NCBI RefSeq assembly: GCF_002127325.2
Contig: NC_035439.2
Location: forward strand, 140,927,901-140,991,900
Source: Helianthus annuus
Lineage: Eukaryota; Streptophyta; Magnoliopsida; Asterales; Asteraceae
Direction: 5' to 3'
Length of the DNA: 64,000 bases
In this document: one piece after another, positions 11,654 through 23,074 of the stretch
Layout: each line of letters opens with the position of its first letter
Numbering within the stretch: position 1 is the first letter of the stretch
Translations under genes and position numbers: made by a program
The notes under the pieces: generated by a model
Database searches by the model: none
What the model was told of the DNA's origin: nothing
The model's input: the letters and a program-made list of their open reading frames with translations, nothing else

Positions 11654-14600
11654 TTACAGGTAGCATTTCCTTAACTGGGCAATATTCCAACTGCGCGGTA
11701 CTGGTGTGCCATCTAATCGGGATAGGCGATAGGCCCCTTTGCCCAGATCTTCTTGGATGACATAAGGGCCTTCCCAGTTTGGGCCTAGCTTCCCCGAAGG
11801 TTCCATCCTACTTGCCTCGTTGTCACGCATGACGTAATCTCCCACTTTGAAGTTCTGTTTAGCCACCCGCTTGTTATAATACTTTTCCAACGCTTTCTTG
11901 TATTTTGCTTCGCTGATGGCGGCTGCCTCGCGCCTTTCTTCCAATAAATCCAGGCCTTCTCTTAAAGCTTTGTCATTGTCCCCGCCTATGTTGAGACGGC
12001 GTAATGACGGCAACCCCGCTTCAGCGGGTATCATTGCTTCCATTCCATAGGTTAGGCTGAATGGGGTTTCGTTGTTGCTGGTTTTGGGCATTGTTCTATG
12101 TGCCCAGAGGACATTTGGCAATTCTTCCACCCAGGAGCTTCCCTCGTGCCCCAGTCGTTTTTTGATGCCATCCAGCAAACTTCTGTTAGTCCGCTCCACC
12201 TGGCCATTGCCTTGGGGGTGTGCTACTGATGTGAAGATCTGTTGGATATGGAGATTAGTGCACCACTCCTGGAAAATTCTGTCTGTGAACTGTGTTCCAT
12301 TATCACTCACCAGGTAGAGTGGTAATCCGAACCTACACACTACGTGTTCCCAGAGGAATTTCTTGGCGTTGTCCGCCGTTATCTTGGCCAAAGGTTTGGC
12401 TTCCACCCATTTGGTGAAGTAGTCAACCGCCACAATCAGGTATTTTAACTTTCCGGGGGCCGGCGGGAAAGGACCTACGATGTCCACGGCCCATTTCTGG
12501 AAAGGCCACGCCGCTGTCACCGGCACCAGGCTGTTCTTAGGCCTTACTGTTTGTGGAGCAAATTTCTGGCAACTGCGACATTTCCGTAGTTCCATTACAG
12601 CGTCTTCGTGCATCCCAGGCCAGTAATATCCTGCGCTATGGATTTTGGCTACCACTGCTCGAGGTCCGGCGTGTATTCCGCATAGACCCGCATGGATCTC
12701 GCTAATGAGGTACTTTGCCTCTGTCGGTGAAACACATCGCAACAAGGGGCCCAGGTAAGATTTTCGGTATAGGACACCATCGTTGATTTCATATTGTAGC
12801 GCTTTCGTTTGTATCTTCTGTGCTTCGCCCTTGGCGGGAGGTAATTCTCCCGTTTCGAGGAAACATAGAATCGGGGTATACCAGCAAGGGTCTTCCATTG
12901 TGACGGCGGAAACATTCCGTATTTCGATTGAGGGCATCTGTAGCGTTTCGACTTTGACTTCCTTTTCCATACCCGAGGTGGCGAGTTTGCTAAGGGCGTC
13001 TGCTATTTGATTCTTTCCTCTATGCACATGATTGAGCGTGACGTTGTCGAAAGAATTCATGAGTTCTTTTGTTTTCGCCAAGTATTTTGCCATTGATTCA
13101 TCTTTGGCTTCATACGTTTCGTTCACCTGATTGTTGACCAGTAGCGAGTCGACGTATGCGTCTACCCTTGCCACCCCCATGGATTTTGCCATCCTCAAAC
13201 CTGCTAATAGCGCCTCGTACTCCGCTTCATTATTAGAACATGCGAAATCGAAACGTAGGGCGTACATCAGCCTGATTTCATCTGGACTTATTGACATTAA
13301 GCCTGCGCCAGATCCCTTTCCACTAGATGATCCATCGGTGTATAGCTTCCAAGTCTGTCTGGCAGTGCTGGATTCTGGGAGGTCCTGGACGGCCGGGTCC
13401 ATAATGGCTTCTCCTTCCGGTATTTCAGCTAGGAAATCAGCAATTATTTGCCCCTTAACTGCTGTTCGTTTCTGATATTCAATATCCAAGGCTCCTAGCT
13501 CAATAGCCCACTTGGCCAGCCTGCCAGAGATCTCCGGCTTGTGTAAGATTTGTTGCAACGGGTAATTGGTTAGGACTTGCACGCGATGTGCCTGAAAATA
13601 TCTTCTCAGTCGCCTTGTGGCGTGTACTAGTGCTAAAACTAGCTTTTCCAGCGTGGGATCTCGCGTTTCAGGCCCCGCTAACACCCGGCTTATGTAATAT
13701 ATCGGTGTCTGCTTTCCATCTCGCTCAACCATGAGCACAACACTTACCGCCGTATGAGCTGCTGCTAAATACATCTTTAAAATTTCACTGGGCCTTGGCG
13801 CTGTCAGCATGGGTAACCCTTCTATGAAACGTTTCATGTCTTGCAAAGCCTGCTCTGCTTCGCTGGTCCATTTGAAGTTTTTCTTGCTGAGGCAATCTTT
13901 TAATGTTTTTATGAAGGGTAATGATTTTTCGGCATGTCTTGCTAAGAACCTGTTGATCGCTACCAATCGTCCGTTTAGGGCTTGAGCTTCCTTCAGCGTT
14001 CTTGGGGAAGGCATTCGCGCTATGGCGGCTACTTTTTCCGGGTTAGCTTTAAAACCATCTCGGGTGACTACTACACCCAGGAACTTTCCTTCTTCCACCC
14101 CGAAAGAGCATTTCTTTGGGTTTAATTTTATGTTGTATTCCCTAAGTCGCTGAAAAGTTTCTTCGATATCTGCTAACATCTGCTTTTCTTCGCTGCTTTT
14201 AATTACAAGGTCATCTACGTGGACTTCCAAATTTCGCCCAATCTGTGTTTCGAACACCTTGTCCATGAGCCTCTGATAGGTAGCTCCTGCGTTTCGTAGC
14301 CCAAAAGGCATTTTGGTATAACAAAAGATGCCCACGTCGGTGTGAAACACTGTTTTTTCTTCATATTCCTTGGACATTTTGATCTGGTGGTACCCTTTAT
14401 ATGCGTCCAGGAAACATTTGAATCGGTAAGGTACCAGGGAGTCGACCTTTAAATCAATCTCGGGTAACGGGTACACATCCTTTGGGCACGCTTTATTTAA
14501 GTCTTTGAAATCGATGCACATTCGCCACGTGCCATCTGGCTTTTTTACCATGACCGGGTTGGATACCCATGTATGGTATTGCGTTTCCCTGAGGATTCCA

Positions 14601-15382
14601 GCTTCCACTAACTTTCGTACTTCTTTAACAACCGCCGCCCGTCGGTCCGGAGCCATGCTGCGTTTACCCTGAGCAACCGGCTTAACGCCTGGGAGTGTGG
14701 CGAGCCTGTGTTCTGCTTTATCACGGGGGACTCCCGTCATGTCGGAGTGTTCGAAAGCGAAAATGTCCACATTTCTTTTTAACAGTTGCTTCAGGTCGTT
14801 TTTAACTTCCGGGGACAGAGTGTCCCCAATTGTGACCATTTGGTCCGGATGGCGTGTGCTTAGTACCCATCTTTCTGGGCCCGTGGCCCCGGTGGGCCCT
14901 TGGCGGCACCGTTTGGTACTTAGTACTTCTCCAATTTTATCACGAAACACAGTAGCGATACCTCGCGGTGTGGGGAACTTCATAAAACCCCTCGCCGTGG
15001 AGACTATGGCGTCCAATTTCCCCAGGGTGAATCTTCCGATTATCACATTGTGGTACGACTCAGCGCGGACCACGAGGAAGGTTAGTAGTATGGTTCTTTC
15101 TTTGGGTGACTGCCCAAAGGTTACTGGGAAAGTGATTTGACCAATAGGATCAACCTTTTCCCCTGTGAAACCTTTGATGGGGGCGTGTACTGATTCAAGC
15201 AACTTCCTATCTTCTGGTTGCATTCTGTTGAAGCAATGTTCATAGATAATGTCTTCTGAGCTCCCAGTGTCGACTAGGATTCGCCTCATGCGGTAGTCTC
15301 CTACTGCCGCGGATATGATCAGGGCATCTGTGGTGAGGTGCAAATCCTCCATTCGAGGTTCTATGGTCATTGTTGCCAACAT
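11654..15382 (-). CDS. pol: Pol polyprotein of retrotransposon 1 (intact, 1,242 aa)
   Basis: This polyprotein copies the element RNA and integrates the DNA. Visible domains in order are: aspartic protease with DTGSS at residues 38-42; reverse transcriptase with a VHVDD active site at 387-391; an RT-linked RNase H-like region around 535-650; a second RNase H (YTDGSS, Asp 683; Glu about 719-721; Asp 745; Asp 795) of the archaeal-like type known in Tat elements; and integrase with His 897/His 904, Cys 935/Cys 938 and the D-D-35-E triad Asp 967, Asp 1027, Glu 1063. It ends ...AQLRKCYL with no chromodomain. There are no stops or frameshifts. It is in the -1 frame relative to gag and overlaps it by 16 nt. 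The second pol ATG shares ATGA with the gag stop, so either a -1 shift or reinitiation could express it. Confidence 0.95.
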   Translation of the reverse strand: MLATMTIEPRMEDLHLTTDALIISAAVGDYRMRRILVDTGSSEDIIYEHCFNRMQPEDRKLLESVHAPIKGFTGEKVDPIGQITFPVTFGQSPKERTILLTFLVVRAESYHNVIIGRFTLGKLDAIVSTARGFMKFPTPRGIATVFRDKIGEVLSTKRCRQGPTGATGPERWVLSTRHPDQMVTIGDTLSPEVKNDLKQLLKRNVDIFAFEHSDMTGVPRDKAEHRLATLPGVKPVAQGKRSMAPDRRAAVVKEVRKLVEAGILRETQYHTWVSNPVMVKKPDGTWRMCIDFKDLNKACPKDVYPLPEIDLKVDSLVPYRFKCFLDAYKGYHQIKMSKEYEEKTVFHTDVGIFCYTKMPFGLRNAGATYQRLMDKVFETQIGRNLEVHVDDLVIKSSEEKQMLADIEETFQRLREYNIKLNPKKCSFGVEEGKFLGVVVTRDGFKANPEKVAAIARMPSPRTLKEAQALNGRLVAINRFLARHAEKSLPFIKTLKDCLSKKNFKWTSEAEQALQDMKRFIEGLPMLTAPRPSEILKMYLAAAHTAVSVVLMVERDGKQTPIYYISRVLAGPETRDPTLEKLVLALVHATRRLRRYFQAHRVQVLTNYPLQQILHKPEISGRLAKWAIELGALDIEYQKRTAVKGQIIADFLAEIPEGEAIMDPAVQDLPESSTARQTWKLYTDGSSSGKGSGAGLMSISPDEIRLMYALRFDFACSNNEAEYEALLAGLRMAKSMGVARVDAYVDSLLVNNQVNETYEAKDESMAKYLAKTKELMNSFDNVTLNHVHRGKNQIADALSKLATSGMEKEVKVETLQMPSIEIRNVSAVTMEDPCWYTPILCFLETGELPPAKGEAQKIQTKALQYEINDGVLYRKSYLGPLLRCVSPTEAKYLISEIHAGLCGIHAGPRAVVAKIHSAGYYWPGMHEDAVMELRKCRSCQKFAPQTVRPKNSLVPVTAAWPFQKWAVDIVGPFPPAPGKLKYLIVAVDYFTKWVEAKPLAKITADNAKKFLWEHVVCRFGLPLYLVSDNGTQFTDRIFQEWCTNLHIQQIFTSVAHPQGNGQVERTNRSLLDGIKKRLGHEGSSWVEELPNVLWAHRTMPKTSNNETPFSLTYGMEAMIPAEAGLPSLRRLNIGGDNDKALREGLDLLEERREAAAISEAKYKKALEKYYNKRVAKQNFKVGDYVMRDNEASRMEPSGKLGPNWEGPYVIQEDLGKGAYRLSRLDGTPVPRSWNIAQLRKCYL

Positions 15383-17298
15383 CCAAGGCTCGAGCGTGGA
15401 GAAACTCCGTTTTGCCCCCTTCCCATATCCGCGCGTACCATGTTCAATTCACGCGGCCTTTTGCCTGCCGCTTTGTCATTCTCCTCCTTGACCACTGGCG
15501 GGCCTTGCTTGATGTCTCGTACTAAGTGTGCCAATTTACCTGATTTCACAAAGTACTCGATCTGCTTCTTAAACTGAAAATAGTCGTTGGTGTCATGCCC
15601 GCTTCCTTTGTGGTACTCGCAGTATTTACTCGTATCCTTGTTAGGGTTGTCTTTCAACGGCTTTGGTGGATTAAGCCTGAGGTTTTCTGAGGCTAGAATT
15701 TCAGCCAGTGTCTTGCTTAAGTTGGGATATTCAGACCGAGGTTTCGACGGCTCGTTCCTTGAATAGGAGTTTCGGTGCCTGTCGTATCGCGAGTCTTTGT
15801 CGTTTCTCTGGTATCGGTCCCCCCTATTTTTGCTTTTGGATCCCCGGTGATCTTTTTCCTCCTGATTCTTTAGGGCTTCTTTCTTCCTATTGGCTGCGTG
15901 ACTGGCTGCTACCGCCTTTTCTTGTATAACGTATACTTTGGCTATTCGAAGTATTTCGTCTATGGTTGGGGGTACACCATCCCTTCCATGCAGCGTTCTC
16001 AATAGCTCATCGTCGTTGACTCCCTGAAGGAAAGCTCCACAAGCCAGATCATTCGTCACGCCTGGGATCGCCAAGCTTTCTTTGTTGAACCTGATAATAA
16101 AATTTTCTACCGTCTCATTGTCCCGACGACGGATGTGGAGGAGTTTGTTTCTATCTTTCGTATGTCGGCGCTGCTGACTAAACTGTAAGATAAACTTTGA
16201 TTCCAAATCTTCAAAGCTGTCTATTTCGCCTGTGGGCAGGCTGTCCCACCAAACTCGGGCCGCTCCCACTAGAGTTTGTACGAACATTTTGCACCATAGG
16301 GGGATGGACCAACAGGCCACTTCGCCGGCGCTCTTGAATAAGTTGAGATGATCATCCGGATCGGCGAGACCATCGTACTTGCCGACCGTTTGGGGCATTT
16401 TGGGTTTTTCCTTGATAGGAGCCTCGGCGATCCTACGAGTGAATTTGGACCGGAACGTCGCGTCTACCGGCTTGTACGGTTTGGTAAGTTCATCTTCTTC
16501 CACATTTACAGGCTGTGCCGGTGGAGCGTCCATACCCGGGGCAGGTCCCACTATTGGGTTGGAGTTTCCCAATGGGGTTACCCGGGGCCTGACCGCGTTT
16601 CCTCTGTCGTACATGGGCTCAGTCGGAGCTTGGGTATACATTGGTTGTGGAGTTGGGACACTCCACCATGGCGGCATGTAAGCCGCGTATGGCGATTGAG
16701 TGCTTCCTTGCGCGGTTCCCTGGAGAGGGTACGCCGAACCCCCGTATGAGGGTAAATACCCATAAGGGGGTGCGTAACAATACCCCGGGAAGTATACTTG
16801 GTTTCCTGGTGTGACAGGGGCATTCATTACCCCGGCTGGCATGATGACCGGCTGGTGAGGAGGGGTAGACAATGCCGCCGTGAGCGCCGCTGAGTATAGC
16901 GGCGGCATTGGGTTGGAAACCAGCGGCTGGTAGTATTGAGGCATACTAATCTCTGACACGATGGTGCTGGGGCTTGCCGATGTAATGACAGGGGTGGAGA
17001 AGAGGCGTGAAGCCTGTGCATTAGTCGTTGTCGCCGGGGTGAACATATTACTGCTAGCTCCCCCCAACTCCCTTGACTGTAGTTGTGAGGGCATATAGAG
17101 AAACGGACTCGTAACCACAGTCTGGGAAGAGACGGTGGTGATGTTGTCAAAGCCTGGAGGTGGACCCTCTGCCTCAAACTCCGGATCCAGCGACCTCGTA
17201 ACGGCTGGGGAAGACTGTGGTACGGTACCGAGGCTCGCCCCCAACGTCAAATTATTGTTTATCACCATTTGATCTGCCACGTTCTGATCACTTGCCAT
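15367..17298 (-). CDS. gag: Gag protein of retrotransposon 1 (intact, 643 aa)
   Basis: This is the structural capsid/nucleocapsid protein. The first ~260 residues are Pro/Ser/Thr/Tyr-rich and low in complexity. The capsid-like retrotransposon gag domain spans about 305-440 (AARVWWDSLPTGEIDSFEDL..., FSQQRR). A basic linker (470-530) precedes a zinc-knuckle-like C-x2-H-x4-H motif (Cys 560, His 563, His 568) in which the usual final Cys is replaced by Tyr. The ATG at 17298 lies only ~22 nt after the primer-binding site, giving a very short leader after the LTR. The stop TGA is at 15369-15367. Confidence 0.9.
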   Translation of the reverse strand: MASDQNVADQMVINNNLTLGASLGTVPQSSPAVTRSLDPEFEAEGPPPGFDNITTVSSQTVVTSPFLYMPSQLQSRELGGASSNMFTPATTTNAQASRLFSTPVITSASPSTIVSEISMPQYYQPLVSNPMPPLYSAALTAALSTPPHQPVIMPAGVMNAPVTPGNQVYFPGYCYAPPYGYLPSYGGSAYPLQGTAQGSTQSPYAAYMPPWWSVPTPQPMYTQAPTEPMYDRGNAVRPRVTPLGNSNPIVGPAPGMDAPPAQPVNVEEDELTKPYKPVDATFRSKFTRRIAEAPIKEKPKMPQTVGKYDGLADPDDHLNLFKSAGEVACWSIPLWCKMFVQTLVGAARVWWDSLPTGEIDSFEDLESKFILQFSQQRRHTKDRNKLLHIRRRDNETVENFIIRFNKESLAIPGVTNDLACGAFLQGVNDDELLRTLHGRDGVPPTIDEILRIAKVYVIQEKAVAASHAANRKKEALKNQEEKDHRGSKSKNRGDRYQRNDKDSRYDRHRNSYSRNEPSKPRSEYPNLSKTLAEILASENLRLNPPKPLKDNPNKDTSKYCEYHKGSGHDTNDYFQFKKQIEYFVKSGKLAHLVRDIKQGPPVVKEENDKAAGKRPRELNMVRADMGRGQNGVSPRSSLGCWQQ

Positions 17299-17320
17299 GA
17301 GGTTCTGTCACTAAATAGGT

Positions 17321-17336
17321 CCCACGGATGGCGCCA
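17321..17336 (-). other. Primer-binding site of retrotransposon 1
   Basis: On the minus strand TGGCGCCATCCGTGGG follows the 5' LTR after one T. The TGGCGCC start is what a tRNA ending GGCGCCA would prime, such as plant tRNA-Asp. The rest pairs only partly, so the tRNA identity is tentative. Confidence 0.7.
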
Positions 17337-17337
17337 A

Positions 17338-17769
17338 TGAAGAAACACTGACCTATATAGTGATTTTGGGCTAGGACTTCAACGATTAGTGACCCGAACG
17401 CTTGGCTGCAAAACAGAAACACCGTTAGGACTCGTTACAGGAATGGGGTTATTCCTGTAACCACCCTCCGGCGTGAGAATAAGTCTCGGTTTATGGGAGT
17501 AAAAGAAATTAAAGGGAGGAAGTTATGTGAGAGCAAGATGATCATACCTTATACGTTTACCTTTATTTATAGGTTTTCCATTAGGGTTTCCTCTAACCTA
17601 GGATATATTCCGATAAGTTAGAGATTTACATGATCTTCCCAAAAAGTTGGAGATTTGGTTGTGTAACTTCCATGCAGATATGGAAGGTTCTAGAATAATC
17701 ATTTATATTTATATTAAAATAATAGGTTGTAACCGGGTCGGGTTGACCGATGCGGGTCACACCTCGTCA
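17338..17769 (-). repeat. 5' LTR of retrotransposon 1
   Basis: This 432-bp copy of the LTR differs from the partner at two sites. Its minus-strand TATA box (TATAAATAA at 17563-17571) would drive gag-pol. The target duplication ATAAC follows at 17770-17774, after which the tandem array resumes exactly in phase. Confidence 0.95.
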
Positions 17770-20661
17770 ATAACGCATCTTCACGATACTCAATACATAC
17801 TTTCATACATGTTTTTATACTAAATAATGTGTTAAATATATAAAATAACGCTTAATTTATATTAAAAACCAAGTCCAGGGGCTGTTTATATAAAAAGGAA
17901 AAGTTTGCCCGGAAGACAGCGCCGCGGCACGCGGAGCTCTCCCTCCTCCCGGTCGCGTGTCGCCTAGCCTCCCAATCCGCAGCTAGCTTCAACTTGTACG
18001 CGCATTGGTCCATTTTCTCATCCTAACTCCCACCTAATTATCTTTAAACCCCATTTAACACCCAACTTAACTCACCCACTATAAATACAACCTCCCTAAC
18101 CCTCATTTTCACTTTCCAAACCCCAAATCCACTCTCAAATCCCCTAAAAACTTTCTAGAAATTCTTATTTTTCGCCTGGTCGCACGCACAAAACGGACCC
18201 TTGTAGCCCAAGTTAGAGCCATTTTAGTGAGGCCCCTTTTGTTACACGATCTTGGGCCTCCAAATACAAGATGGCCCGCTCCTCTACACTTGGGCCCGCA
18301 TCAAGAGACAACATTACATGTATATGTATATGTTAACGGTGCATGTTTTATGGAGCCTAACAAAGGCCAAACCTGAGTTAATCAATAGACTAACAGATTG
18401 ATCCAGAAACAAAAATACTGAAATAAATAATGGATACAAAAACTAAATCTGTATACTGAAATAAATAATGGATACCAAAACTAAAACCCTATGAAAAATA
18501 ATTGATCGCACAACTAATTCTGCAACAGGGAACAATGAGCATTTATATATCAACCTTAGAAGATAGAGAACCATTTTTAGGCGGACATATCGATCTTGAC
18601 AGCTAACTGATTAGATACGTATGTCAATGACTCCAAGGATTTATACTAGCTTGCCAATTCTCACCCCTTCTCTTTAGCAACTTTCCAAAGATCCCTTGCA
18701 AAGGATTGGAGAGAATCTACAAAGTAACTATTTTTTAAGACAAAATTTCATAAACCAACCTTCATGTTATACGTAAACTACACTTCATATTTTATACTAT
18801 AAAATCGGCGAAACCAAACCTTTATGTTAATGTTTTGTTACATTCTATAACATTTTGTAACGCTTCGCTATTTAGAACTTTTCTTATTTAGAAAGTTTGT
18901 CTTGTATTCTATTTCTGGAAACACATATCCTCTTGTAATCGTATTTCATTTCCAGTCATTGTAATCCGAGGATTTAACCGTAATAAAACTTTTCATTCGA
19001 TGTGAATTATACTTTGATTACACATACTCGTTTTACATTCAAATTACATACATGTTTGATACACCTTCGTCTTTCACACAAACTCATAAACTTGTTTCAC
19101 GAACATTCAATCGTAAATACGCTTTTGGATATTATTTATACGTGCAAATACATAACGCATCTTCACGATACTCAATACATACTTTTATACATGTTTTTAT
19201 ACTAAATAATGTGTTAAATATATAAAATAAAGCTTAATTTATATTAAAAACCAAGTCCAGGGGCTGTTTATATAAAAAGGAAAAGTTTGCCCGGAAGACA
19301 GCGCCGCGGCACGCGGAGTTCTCCCTCCTCCCGGTCGCGTGTCGCCTAGCCTCCCAATCCGCAGCTAGCTTCAACTTGTACGCGCATTGGTCCATTTTCT
19401 CATCATAACTCCCACCTAATTATCTTTAAACCCCATTTAACACCCAACTTAACTCACCCACTATAAATACAACCTCCCTAACCCTCACTTTCACTTTCCA
19501 AACCCCAAATCCACTCTCAAATCCCCTAAAAACTTTCTAGAAATTCTGATTTTTCGCCTGGTCGCACGCCCAAAACGGACCCTTGTAGCCCAAGTTAGAG
19601 CCATTTTAGTGAGGCCCCTTTTGTTACACGATCTTGGGCCTCCAAATACAAGATGGCCCGCTCCTCTACACTTGGGCCCGCATCAAGAGACAACATTACA
19701 TGTATATGTATATGTTAAAGGTACATGTTTTATGGAGCCTAACAAAGGCCAAACCTGAGTTAATCAATAGACTAACAGATTGATCCAGAAACAAAAATAC
19801 TGAAATAAATAATGGATACGAAAACTAAATTTGTATACTGAAATAAATAATGGATACCAAAACTAAAACCCTATGAAAAATAATTGATCGCACTAACTAA
19901 TTATGCAACAGGGAACAATGAGCATTTATATATCAACCTTAGAAGATAGAGAACCATTTTTAGGCGGACATATCGATCTTGAGAGCTAGCTGATTAGATA
20001 CGTATGTCAATGACTCCAAGGATTTATACTAGCTTGCCAATTCTCACCCCTTCTCTTTAGCAACTTTCCAAAGATCCCTTGCAAAGGATTGGAGAGAATA
20101 TACAAAGTAACTATTTTTTAAGACAAAATTGCATAAACCAACCTTCATGTTATACGTAAACTACTCTTCATATTTTATACTATAAAATCGGCGAAACCAA
20201 ACCTTTATGTTAATGTTTTGTTACATTCTATAACCTTTTGTAACGCTTCTTATTTAGAAAGTTTGTCTTGTATTCTATTTCTCGAAACACATATCTTCTT
20301 GTAATCGTATTTCATTTCCAATCATTGTAATCCGAGGATTTAACCGTAATAAAACTTTTCATTCTATGTGAATTATACTTTGATTACACATACTCGTTTT
20401 ACATTCAAATTACATAAATGTTTGATACACCTTCGTCTTTCACACAAACTCATAAACTTGTTTCACGAACATTCAATCGTAAATACGCTTTTGGATATTA
20501 TTTATACGTGCAAATACATAACGCATCTTCACGATACTCAATACATACTTTCATACATGTTTTTATACTAAATAATGTGTTAAATATATAAAATAACGCT
20601 TAATTTATATTAAAAACCAAGTCCATGGGCTGTTTATATAAAAAGGAAAAGTTTGCCCGCT

Positions 20662-21260
20662 CGGACAATAGACTATTTGCATTGTGTTATTCACATGAAA
20701 CATATAAAAGATAATATTTGAAAACTATTAACACAAAACATATATTTATAAAAAAACGTATAAGACATTGATTTGCACATATTATTGTCGGTCTGGTATT
20801 TTATGAAAAGCCCAGTTCAAAACCGAGCCGAATGGGGTTTTACCACAGTGGGCATTTGGGTGGGTGTGTTTTCCCCGGAACTGGTGGCTTGGTGACTCGG
20901 GTATGCATCCAACTCTGATCGTTATGGAGGAGGGGATGCATTTACTCGATTGAGTACTTTACATTATGCTTATCCTATGATTTAGTTAGCCGTTAAAAAA
21001 AATATGTAGTGGGCCAATATTACAGATTACCTGAATGTGGGCCAGTTTCGATTTAAATAAGTCACTGGCCACCGGGGCTATGCAGAAACCAATTCAAAAC
21101 GTACGGAACAAATACAAATAACTTGCTTTTTCTCAAGAGCTATAAATAGATTCATATACAATAAAAAATTAATACGATGGTCACCTTATAAACTTTTGAC
21201 TTGTGCCACAGCTATGAATTTTCCAAATGTGTCCCGTGGGAAACCTCTATCTTACAATAA
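20662..21260. other. Non-coding stretch with a degenerate SINE-like remnant
   Basis: The stretch is A/T-rich and has no convincing ORF. From about 20808 to 21003 it resembles the SINE at 22745 in its 3' half (GCCGAATGGGGTTTTACC, then CCGGAACTGGTGG, ACTCGGGT, and a terminal TTAGCCGTT(A)n). The tRNA-like head is missing, so it reads as an old, truncated copy. Confidence 0.5.
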
Positions 21261-21269
21261 ACACGGGTT

Positions 21270-23039
21270 TAAATAACATATATATATGAAGGATGAGGAT
21301 CAAATAGCAAGTTTATTTTGGTTAAAAAGTATAGGAAGTAACAGGATTAGAACATGTCACAAAATTTAAAATAAAGAGGATGTGTATTTTAGTCAATCTT
21401 ATCTTTTTCTTCTTCCTTCTTCTTCCCAGTAACATCAAAACCCACCATTTTCAAAAACCCATCATCTTCAACCATTTCTTCACTTTCTATCTCATTAATC
21501 ACTACATTATAGTGCGATTTTCGTCACCAATCAATGATTCAAACACCCGATCAACATGTTCTTCAACTTTTTTGAAGAAAACCCAGTTTAATTTCATACA
21601 AAATCTCATTTTTTCCGGTGATTTTTAAGATAATCACTCGATCCATTCGATTCGATCTCTGATAAGTGTTTCAATCATTCAAATTTCGTCAATCGTTGAA
21701 GAAACCGACTTCGATCCATGTAAGAAATTCTTTAATTTCATTTTTGTTATCTGGGTTTTTGATTTAGTCATTGCATTTTGCCCCTCATGCTTTTTACCCT
21801 TGCGTAATTGTTAGTTGCTTCGTGAACAGAGCTTGCGTGATTTGTTTTATGCTTTGCGTGGTTATTTGTCATTGAGATGGCCAGGTGTTTTTCTTATACT
21901 ATTTGCTCTAGGCGATTTATGTCGTGCGTAATTCGTATTGTGCTTTGCGTTATTATTTGTTATCGATGGCTTGGCGTTATACTATTTGACCTAGGCGTTT
22001 ATGTCATTTATTTTGTGGCTTGCGTAGTTATTGATTGCTTCATCAGGAAACCATCCATAATTTATTTACTCCTTTGTATGGGGCGTTTTATTTGTGTTAT
22101 ACGTGGTTTTCATTTGATGACTTGTCGTACTAGCTCATCAGCAACGACGTCAGGGTCATGCAAGAACCTAAATAACCTAGATGGCTAAAGTAACGATATC
22201 CATGAGGAGTATGTGGTAAGTAGTATACGTTTTGTCTTATTATTTATTCTAAAACTTAAACTAAAAATAACTTTTTTATTATTGGTCAACTATAACTAAT
22301 GAAAAATGAAATTGATTAGCTATCAACTATGGGATTCAAGTTTGATGAAAATACAATCGATCAAGTTAACCTAATGAGAAGTCAATAAGGGTGACTTACG
22401 TGTATAATTAATCAAGTAGTAGATGTGGAACCAAACTTAAGTGGTCCTACTCATACAATACCAATTCAATTATATAAAATCGATTTTCCAACACGATCAA
22501 ATCTTTTAAACGGAAAACCACAATTGAATGCAATCAAAACTTAAAGGGTTAAAGATTCAATCCTATAAACCTATAGGTAAAAACTAGAATTAATAGTATG
22601 TCGTGTGCCCTTTTTCCGTGTGTGCGATCTACCGTCGCATCCCTTTTTCCGTGGTGTGCCCTTTTGCTCCTCTCTTTTTGCAAACCTTCTTTTTTTATTA
22701 TATCCTAAAACCATCGTTTAATTTAATTTAGGTTGCTTACGTAAGGCCAATGATCTCTAGATCAAGTGGTGGAGGGCTTACATTTCTCTTGAGAGATGCA
22801 AGTTCGACTCTCACTTGGTGCAGAGTGAGGCATTGGTGGGCAATGATAGGGAGACCCAGGGAAACCTGGGTTGGATCCTTGAGCCAAACGGGTTTTACCG
22901 GTAATTTCACTGTCGTGCCTACGGGCGGTGGGTTACCGGGTTTTCTCCGGAATTGGTGGTGGACTCGGGTTACTCTCGGAGTACTCCGTTTGTCCAGTGG
23001 GTGCCCCAAGAGTGCTCGGGATTGAGTTTGTTGGCCGTT

Positions 23040-23074
<35 letters not shown>

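Larger units (their letters stand above)
6921..17769 (-). mobile_element. Tat-type Ty3/gypsy LTR retrotransposon 1, complete and young
   Basis: The element is 10,849 bp and flanked by the 5-bp target duplication ATAAC (6916-6920 and 17770-17774). Its two 432-bp LTRs, with TG...CA ends, differ at only two positions. Reading on the minus strand, the order is 5' LTR, primer-binding site, gag, pol, a long 3' region, polypurine tract and 3' LTR. The 3' region carries a gene in the opposite orientation, which is known from the plant Tat lineage of Ty3/gypsy elements. The pol order (protease, RT, RNase H, a second RNase H-like domain, integrase without chromodomain) agrees. With intact gag and pol it may be autonomous. 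Confidence 0.95.
1..20661. repeat. Tandem array of a ~1,382-bp unit (about 7 units)
   Basis: Equivalent points in the unit recur at 1238, 2620, 4002, 5384, 6766, 19002 and 20368. The spacing is 1,382 bp except for the last interval, which is 1,366 because of a 16-bp deletion near 20250. The 6766-19002 gap is 12,236 bp; subtracting the inserted retrotransposon (10,849) and its 5-bp target duplication leaves exactly 1,382, so the insertion hit an intact unit. Copies differ only by scattered single bases. The array starts outside the window and stops abruptly at about 20661, after the motif AAGTTTGCCCG. Each unit has a GC-rich block (e.g. 145-205), a TATA box, and a ~38-bp direct duplication built on AAATAATGGATACCAAAAC. 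No protein function is apparent. It could be a satellite derived from an LTR or retroelement UTR; that origin is inference. Confidence 0.95.

Noticed and set aside
15338..16749. Plus-strand ORFs opposite gag of retrotransposon 1
   Set aside because: They are shadows of the intact gag frame, with no start context or domain.
22737..23042. 90-100-codon ORFs on both strands of the SINE
   Set aside because: The region is a tRNA-derived SINE with target duplication and poly(A); the ORFs arise from its GC-rich body.
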